A stretch of 64,000 nucleotides of DNA. Source: Myxococcales bacterium (GTDB lineage Bacteria; Myxococcota_A; Bradymonadia; REDH01). Both the position numbers and the translations under genes were made by a program. Below the pieces are notes generated by a model. That model was given only the letters and a program-made list of their open reading frames with translations, did not search any database and had not been told where the DNA came from. Within the stretch, counting starts at the first letter, position 1. Each line of letters starts with the position of its first letter. Positions 58,870-64,000 of the stretch are shown here, one piece after another. Where the stretch lies: contig JACKDJ010000012.1 in assembly GCA_020633625.1 (NCBI GenBank), positions 1 through 64,000 of the forward strand, given 5' to 3'.

Positions 58870-59865
58870 ATGGCGTCCGTCTCGCTCGATTCGACGTTGT
58901 CCCGCGGCAGCGGGGTCACGACCGGCCACTCCGGGGTCGAGGCCTGGCGGCTCGCCGTCGTCGCCGCCCTGGTCGCCCAGGCGATGCTCTGGGCAGCCGC
59001 GAGCGCGCTCCACGCCGACCTCAGCGTCGCGCGCGTCTTCCCGCCCACGCCGCACGCGCCGCCGATCGGAGCGTTGCTCTCGAAGATCGAGCTCACCGGG
59101 TGGGTCGCGTTCACGGTCCGCAGCCTCCTGCTCGCGCTCGCGACGGGGCTCGTCGTCCGCCTCGCGCGCCTCGAGCACACCGCGCACGCCGCCGCTCAGG
59201 CAGGGTGGCTGCTCGCCCTCTCGCCGCTCGGCGTCGTGCTCTGCACGGACCTCGCCGTCGGGGCCGCGTTCGTAGCCGGCGCCGGCGCCATGCTGCTCGC
59301 GCGTACCGGGCGCGTCGGGCCGGCCGGCCTCGCGGCGGCCGTCGCCTCGCTCACGTCGCCGTTCGTCTGGGTCTGCTGGTTCGGCGTCATCGCCGAGGTC
59401 GCGCGCACCCGCGCATGGCGTAGCTCCCCAATCGGCGCGGTCATCGCGCTCGCTGCCGCTCCCGTCGCCGTCATCCTGTGGGCCGCGAGCGTCGGCTCGC
59501 TCGACTCCACCGCGGCGCAGACGCTGTCGGCCGCCCTCGTCGGTCGCCAAGGCTGGGGAGACGTCTGGACCGAGGGCGCCCGCACCCGGGCCGTAGTGAC
59601 CCTCGCCTCCGCGGTCGCGACGCTCGTCGGCGTCGCGCTGATCGGGCGTCGCCGTCGCGTCCGCGCAAGCTACCTCTTCGTCGCGGTCCTGGCCGTGGGC
59701 GCGGGAGTGCTGGCGGGAACCCCGCTCGGTCTGGTACACGCGGTCGCGCTGGCGTTCCCGATGTCGATCGTCGTGGGCGTCGAGCTGTCTCAGCGCCCGG
59801 CGATGGAGCCGGCGCTCGTGGCTGCCTGCGCCCTCGCGAGCCTTTGTCTCTACCTGACGATCTGA
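58870..59865 (+). CDS. Polytopic membrane protein
   Basis: 331 residues with about eight hydrophobic helices (for example LAVVAALVAQAMLWAAAS, GWLLALSPLGVVLCTDLAVG, RASYLFVAVLAVGAGVLAG). First helix begins after a 25-residue polar stretch. The first loop (DLSVARVFPPTPHAPP) is short. It looks like part of a GT-C or sugar-export module but has no visible catalytic residue. It is the first gene of a plus-strand trio, and the second begins inside its last codons. Confidence 0.5.
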   Translation: MASVSLDSTLSRGSGVTTGHSGVEAWRLAVVAALVAQAMLWAAASALHADLSVARVFPPTPHAPPIGALLSKIELTGWVAFTVRSLLLALATGLVVRLARLEHTAHAAAQAGWLLALSPLGVVLCTDLAVGAAFVAGAGAMLLARTGRVGPAGLAAAVASLTSPFVWVCWFGVIAEVARTRAWRSSPIGAVIALAAAPVAVILWAASVGSLDSTAAQTLSAALVGRQGWGDVWTEGARTRAVVTLASAVATLVGVALIGRRRRVRASYLFVAVLAVGAGVLAGTPLGLVHAVALAFPMSIVVGVELSQRPAMEPALVAACALASLCLYLTI

Positions 59866-62027
59866 CCGAGCGCGAAGCGCCCCTGGACGATCCGCGCGCC
59901 GCCCGCGCCGTCCTCGTCGTCACCTCGCTCTTCGTCGCCGCGTACGCGACCGGATACATCTCGACGTTCACCCCCCTTGGTGACGACGCGTCGAGTCACA
60001 TCACGACGATCGCGCGCTTCGCCGAGGCGCTCCGTCAGGGCCGCGGCTGGTGGTCGCCCGACTACAACCTCGGCTTCCCGCTCGGCCTCTACTACCAGCC
60101 GCTCCCGCACCTCGCGTCGGCGATCCTGTGCGCAGCGCTCGGCGGCGCGCCGGCCGCCTCGATCACCTACAAGGTGCTGCTCGCGACGATGCTGATCGTT
60201 CAGCCGTGGGCCGTCTTCGCGGGCCTTCGCCGCGCCGGTGTCGATCGCGCGGCCGCCGCGCTCGCCGGCGCCCTCTGTCCGCTGGTCCTCAACGGGATCG
60301 ACTTCGGCTACCACGCGCAGGCGTCGCTCACCGTCGGCCTCTACACGCAGGCCTGGGGCAACGTCGCGCTGCCCCTCGCGTTCGGTGAGCTCGTCGCGCT
60401 CGCCCACGGCCGCGGCTCGCTGACGCTCGGCGCGATCTTCGCCGCGCTGACGGCGTCGACGCACATGTTCTTCGCGATCGCCCTCGTCCCGGCGATCGCG
60501 CTGATCGCCGTCGCCGGCCCCGCGCCGCACCGCGGCATCCCGCGGCTCACGGTCGCTGGCCTCGGCGCTTTCGGCTTGCTCGCCGCCTGGCTCGTCCCCC
60601 TCTCGCTCAACCAGGCGTTCTTCGGCGGCTGGCCGTTCGGCTCTGACACGCGCGTCGACGGCTACGGCTTCGCAGAGACCGCGAAGCTGTTCACCCACGG
60701 CATCCTCGATGACGAGCGGCCGCCGATCCTCCTCGGCGCCGCGACCCTCGGGCTGCTGGTGTCCCTGGGCGCGGCCGTTCGGCGCTTTGGCGCGGCGTCG
60801 GGCCGCGCCGCGGTGGCGCTCTTGATCCTGTTCGGCTGGGCGCTCGTCGGCGCGGTCGGGCGCGCCGGGTTCGGCGACTGGATCGACCTCTATCCGCTAC
60901 ACCACACCATCCAGCTCTTCCGGTACGCGTCGCTCCTTCAGTTCGCGCTCGTCGCGTTCGCGGGGATCGGACTGCGCGAGCTCGGACTCATCGTCTTTGC
61001 GCTCACATGGCGCCGCGCCCCGCGCCGCATCGCGCTCGCCGCCCCAGGCCTCGCGATCGCGGCCGTGCTCGCGTCCCCGGTCGTGGGCGGCGCAAAGCAG
61101 CTCGACGTTGGCTTCCGGACCATCGACGAGAACGGCGCCTTCCGTCCCTCCGAATACGCGGCCGCGGCCAGCTTCGTCGCCGGCCTCCCGCCCGGTGGGC
61201 GCGTCCTCGTGTCCAAGCGTACCGGACTCCGCGGCCACTACCACTCCGGTCTGTTCGCCTGGGCCAGCCACCACGCGGCCGGGCAGAGCTACGGCGTCGG
61301 CCTCCACGACTCGCTCAACTTCTACACGCTCGAGTTCTTCCGCCTCGATCGCCTCAACGCTCGCGTCCTCGCCGAACTCTACGACTTCAGGACCATCGTC
61401 GCCGACCACGACGCCGACATCTCCGGGCTCGGCGACATCGACTGGGTCTACGACGGTGGCCGCTACCGAGTCGGCAGCCTCCAGAACGAGCACCGCTCCG
61501 TCGCTCTGATGCACGAGGCGGGCGTCGTCGTCGGCACGCCGCGCGGCGCGCGCCAGCACATCCGCGACTGGCTCGCCGGAGACGGACCGCGGAACCGGCA
61601 GACCTACATTCTCGACGTCGACGACCCGCGCTCGCGCGACGACCTAACCGGCGACCCGGTCTCGTCGGTCACCCCCACCGCCCTCGGCGGCGAGCCACCG
61701 CACGGCCGCGTCGTCGCCTCGGCCTACGACGTCGACGCGTTCGCCGCCGACGTCGAGCTCGACGAGCCTGCACTCCTCGTCGCGAAGATCGGCTATCACC
61801 CGTTCTGGCACCTCACCGTCGACGGCGTCACCGTGCAGACACTCTTCGCGTTCCCCGGCATGATCGCGGCCCGGCTCCCCGCCGGCGCCCACCGCGTCGA
61901 GGGCGTGTTTCACTGGCCGCGCTGGAACCGCGCGCTGCTCGCGCTCGCCCTCGTGCCGCTCGTGCTGCTGCCGATGCTCGACCGTCGCCTGCGACGCCGC
62001 TCCCTCGCGGACGGCGGAGCCAAATGA
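59844..62027 (+). CDS. Large polytopic membrane protein, possible oligosaccharide transferase
   Basis: About 727 residues if translation starts at TTG 59844, the only usable in-frame start near the overlap (CTG 59862 would also couple, as CTGA); this start is uncertain. About twelve transmembrane helices, then a soluble C-terminal domain of about 230 residues with a strand-rich end (FWHLTVDGVTVQTLFAF). The first outside loop has an acidic pair (FTPLGDDASSHITTI) and WWSPDYNLGFPLGLYYQPLPHLA, as in membrane sugar transferases. The stop overlaps the next gene's ATG as ATGA. Role in envelope polysaccharide assembly is inferred from the layout only. Confidence 0.6.
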   Translation: MSLPDDLTEREAPLDDPRAARAVLVVTSLFVAAYATGYISTFTPLGDDASSHITTIARFAEALRQGRGWWSPDYNLGFPLGLYYQPLPHLASAILCAALGGAPAASITYKVLLATMLIVQPWAVFAGLRRAGVDRAAAALAGALCPLVLNGIDFGYHAQASLTVGLYTQAWGNVALPLAFGELVALAHGRGSLTLGAIFAALTASTHMFFAIALVPAIALIAVAGPAPHRGIPRLTVAGLGAFGLLAAWLVPLSLNQAFFGGWPFGSDTRVDGYGFAETAKLFTHGILDDERPPILLGAATLGLLVSLGAAVRRFGAASGRAAVALLILFGWALVGAVGRAGFGDWIDLYPLHHTIQLFRYASLLQFALVAFAGIGLRELGLIVFALTWRRAPRRIALAAPGLAIAAVLASPVVGGAKQLDVGFRTIDENGAFRPSEYAAAASFVAGLPPGGRVLVSKRTGLRGHYHSGLFAWASHHAAGQSYGVGLHDSLNFYTLEFFRLDRLNARVLAELYDFRTIVADHDADISGLGDIDWVYDGGRYRVGSLQNEHRSVALMHEAGVVVGTPRGARQHIRDWLAGDGPRNRQTYILDVDDPRSRDDLTGDPVSSVTPTALGGEPPHGRVVASAYDVDAFAADVELDEPALLVAKIGYHPFWHLTVDGVTVQTLFAFPGMIAARLPAGAHRVEGVFHWPRWNRALLALALVPLVLLPMLDRRLRRRSLADGGAK

Positions 62028-63892
62028 CGTCGACGCACCGCCCGTCGCTCCTCGACCACGCGGCCGCAGCGCTGCTGGCGCTGGCGTACCTCGCGCTCCT
62101 CGTCGCGACGCCAGACATGGGCTTCACGCGCGACGAGAGCTTCTACTTCTACGCCGCCGACCAGTACAAAGGCTGGTTCGTCGAGCTCGAAGAGAACGTC
62201 CGCGCCGGCCACACCGCCGAGTCGTTCACGCAAGAGAACATCGACCGGCACTGGTCCTACAACCCCGAGCACCCGGTGCTCGTGAAGACGGCGTTCGCGC
62301 TCAGCGGACTCATCCTCCACGACCGCCTCGACGTGCTGTCGCGCTCCGAAGCGTATCGCTTCCCGGGGATGGTGTTCGGCTCGCTGGCGCTCGCCGCGCT
62401 CTACCTGTTCACCGTTGCCGCCTACCGGAGTCGGCTCGCCGCGCTCGTCGCTGTGGGATTGCTCGCGTTCCTGCCGCGCTACTTCTTCCACGCCCACCTG
62501 ACGTGCTTCGACATCCCGATCCTCTCGGTCTGGGTCGTCTTCATGTACGCGTACTGGCGCTCGCTCGACTCGACCGGATGGGCGTGGGCGACCGGCGTCC
62601 TGTGGGGCATCGGCCTCATCACGAAGCTCAACGCCTTCTTCTTCCCGCTCGTGCTGCTCGCCCACTGGGGGCTGCGCGCGTTCCCGCACATCCGCTTCGG
62701 CGCCGCCGCGCGCGTGCGCGTCCCGCCGGTTCCCCTCGCGCTGTTCACGATGGCGGCCCTCGGACCGATCATCTTCTACATGGGGTGGCCGCGGCACTGG
62801 TTCGACACGTGGCACCGCGTGCTCTGGTACCTGCGCTTTCACCTCGGCCACGAGCACTACTACGTCCGCTACTTCGGGCTCAGCCTGTGGGAGCCGCCGT
62901 TCCCGCGCTCGTACCCGTACGTGATGACCCTCACGACGACCCCGGTCCCGACGCTGATCGCCTTCTTCTTTGGCGCCGGCTGGCTGCTGCGAGAGTGGGT
63001 CGCCCGCCTGCGCGCCGGCACCCCCGACCCCCGCGGGACGGGCCTCCTCGTCGGCCTGAACCTCTTCGTCCCGTTCTGGATCATCTCGCGGCCCGACACG
63101 CCGATCTTCGGTGGCGTAAAGCACTGGCTGCCCGCGATCCCCTTCCTCTGCATGATCGCCGGGGTCGGCGTGGCGCGCGCCAGGGACGCGTTCGCCTCGA
63201 TCTCCCCGCGCATGGGCATCCTCGCCGCGTCTGCGATCACCGCGCCGACGCTAGCCATCGCCGCCCTCGACACCGCCGAGAGCCACCCGTTCGGGACCTC
63301 GTACTTCAACGCCCTCGTCGGCTACTACACCGGCGCCGCCGACCTCGGCGGCATGCGCCACTTCTGGGGCTACACGTCACGCGCCGGCCTCGAGTTCCTC
63401 GACGAGAACGTGCCCCGCCGCGGCAGCGTCCACTTCCACGACACCACCGGGCTCGCCGCCGACATGTACAAGGACGAGGGCTGGCTCCGACGCGACATCG
63501 TCTACAGCTGGACCTACGACGCCTCCGACTACATCGCGCTCGACCCAGAGGAGGGCTTCGCCGGTCAGCTCTACGCGACCTGGACGCGCTTCGACACGCA
63601 GTCGCCCGCGTTCAACGCGAACCTCCGCGGCGTCCCAATCCTCAGCATCTATCGGAACGATCGGCGCCTCGGCCCCCCGGAGCCGACCCACGCCGGTAGC
63701 GAGCCGCCCGCAACGACCCGCGCCGGCCACCCACGCGCCACCGCGCACCGCGGCCGCACCGAGCCCGCCGTCCATCCAGCCGACCCCGACCGCCAGCCAG
63801 GCGAGCCCGACGGCCAGCCGGCCGACCCAGCCGGCCAGCTAGGCGAGCCCGCCGCCCGGCCCGCCGAACCCGACGTCGACGGCATCCAGTAA
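62024..63892 (+). CDS. GT39/ArnT-type membrane glycosyltransferase
   Basis: 622 residues from ATG 62024. The first outside loop carries TRDESFYFYAADQYKGWF with the Asp-Glu pair expected for GT39/PMT and ArnT enzymes, which transfer sugars from polyprenyl phosphate; about eleven helices follow (for example YLALLVATPD, AALVAVGLLAFLPRYFFHAHL). The helix LWGIGLITKLNAFFFPLVLL is typical of the family. The last 70 residues are a Pro/Asp/Gln-rich repetitive tail (PADPDRQPGEPDGQPADP). It is last in the trio of membrane genes and likely acts in cell-surface glycosylation. Confidence 0.75.
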   Translation: MTSTHRPSLLDHAAAALLALAYLALLVATPDMGFTRDESFYFYAADQYKGWFVELEENVRAGHTAESFTQENIDRHWSYNPEHPVLVKTAFALSGLILHDRLDVLSRSEAYRFPGMVFGSLALAALYLFTVAAYRSRLAALVAVGLLAFLPRYFFHAHLTCFDIPILSVWVVFMYAYWRSLDSTGWAWATGVLWGIGLITKLNAFFFPLVLLAHWGLRAFPHIRFGAAARVRVPPVPLALFTMAALGPIIFYMGWPRHWFDTWHRVLWYLRFHLGHEHYYVRYFGLSLWEPPFPRSYPYVMTLTTTPVPTLIAFFFGAGWLLREWVARLRAGTPDPRGTGLLVGLNLFVPFWIISRPDTPIFGGVKHWLPAIPFLCMIAGVGVARARDAFASISPRMGILAASAITAPTLAIAALDTAESHPFGTSYFNALVGYYTGAADLGGMRHFWGYTSRAGLEFLDENVPRRGSVHFHDTTGLAADMYKDEGWLRRDIVYSWTYDASDYIALDPEEGFAGQLYATWTRFDTQSPAFNANLRGVPILSIYRNDRRLGPPEPTHAGSEPPATTRAGHPRATAHRGRTEPAVHPADPDRQPGEPDGQPADPAGQLGEPAARPAEPDVDGIQ

Positions 63893-63921
63893 CGGTTCGC
63901 CCGCGGCCCCGCCGCCGACCG

Positions 63922-64000
63922 CTACCGCGTGTGCGGCGACGCCCGCAGAACCGCCGCCTGCTGCGTCGTGACGGTCTCCTGCGTCGAGCCGAGCGAGAAT
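63922..64000 (-). CDS. Possible 3' end of a minus-strand gene
   Basis: From base 64000 the minus strand reads FSLGSTQETVTTQQAAVLRASPHTR and then a stop at 63924-63922, a plausible C-terminus of a gene outside the window. It is too short to identify. It lies 29 bases from the GT39 stop. Confidence 0.3.
   Translation of the reverse strand, partial: FSLGSTQETVTTQQAAVLRASPHTR

Noticed and set aside
1..64000. tRNA, rRNA, riboswitch or insertion sequence
   Set aside because: I looked for conserved tRNA TpsiC-like loops, long inverted repeats flanking transposase genes, and known leaders; none could be supported.

Overview
The window reads as ordinary chromosomal DNA from a very GC-rich, large-genome Gram-negative bacterium, most likely a myxobacterium or close relative (Myxococcota, Polyangiales/Sandaracinus-like). 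The reasons are the strong GC bias in third codon positions, many GTG starts, 4-base ATGA/GTGA overlaps between neighbouring genes, many secreted Cys-rich or Ala/Pro-rich lipoproteins, eukaryote-type Ser/Thr kinases next to FHA and DUF4388 proteins, an IgGFc-binding-type surface protein, and a sigma-54 locus. The taxon is inferred from gene content only. I saw no rRNA, tRNA, transposase, phage gene or CRISPR array.

Layout. 1-5.2 kb (+): end of a deoxynucleoside kinase, a lipoprotein, uvrC, and a membrane pair ending in an HTTM (gamma-carboxylase-like) protein; TatD converges on it. 6-10.6 kb (+): two coupled M16 peptidase-family genes (one active, one lacking the zinc motif), a small protein, an OmpA/MotB-type lipoprotein and another lipoprotein. 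10.6-15.9 kb (-): a duplicated PPC-like lipoprotein, an ArsR-type regulator and a 1315-residue protein kinase / Dna2-like nuclease / SF1 helicase fusion, the most unusual gene here. 16-20.6 kb (+): lytic transglycosylase and an OmpA-type outer-membrane protein, ending in a cluster of hairpins.

20.7-31.2 kb (-): E2 and E3 of a 2-oxoacid dehydrogenase complex, two outer-membrane beta-barrel proteins, then the sigma-54 operon rpoN-hpf-rapZ-PTS IIB-like (the last without its phosphorylatable His), a one-pass protein and a polytopic membrane protein. 31.4-38.7 kb: pyrG-mtnA-lipoprotein (+), a Cys-rich lipoprotein (+), dinB with a small membrane protein (-), an FHA-DUF4388 regulator and a small PPC-like protein (+). 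38.7-45 kb: hutH (+), hisS (-), a large secreted alpha-helical protein and an M20 dipeptidase (+). 45-54.6 kb (mostly -): Ser/Thr kinase, double-FHA protein, IgGFc-binding-type and Cys-rich lipoproteins, a TPR protein, and an HU/IHF gene (+). 54.8-64 kb: a lipoprotein, speD and speE on either side of a PolX-like gene whose polymerase site is lost, then three polytopic membrane proteins including a GT39-type glycosyltransferase.

The genes fall into four themes: envelope and surface (lipoproteins, barrels, SLT, GT-C enzymes), signalling (two kinases, FHA/DUF4388, sigma-54 with RapZ/PTS), DNA repair or defence (UvrC, DinB, PolX-like, kinase-nuclease-helicase), and core metabolism (pyrG, mtnA, speD/E, hutH, hisS, E2/E3). 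Several intergenic regions carry a recognisable -35/-10 pair of the form TTGnnn-N16-18-TAnnnn.
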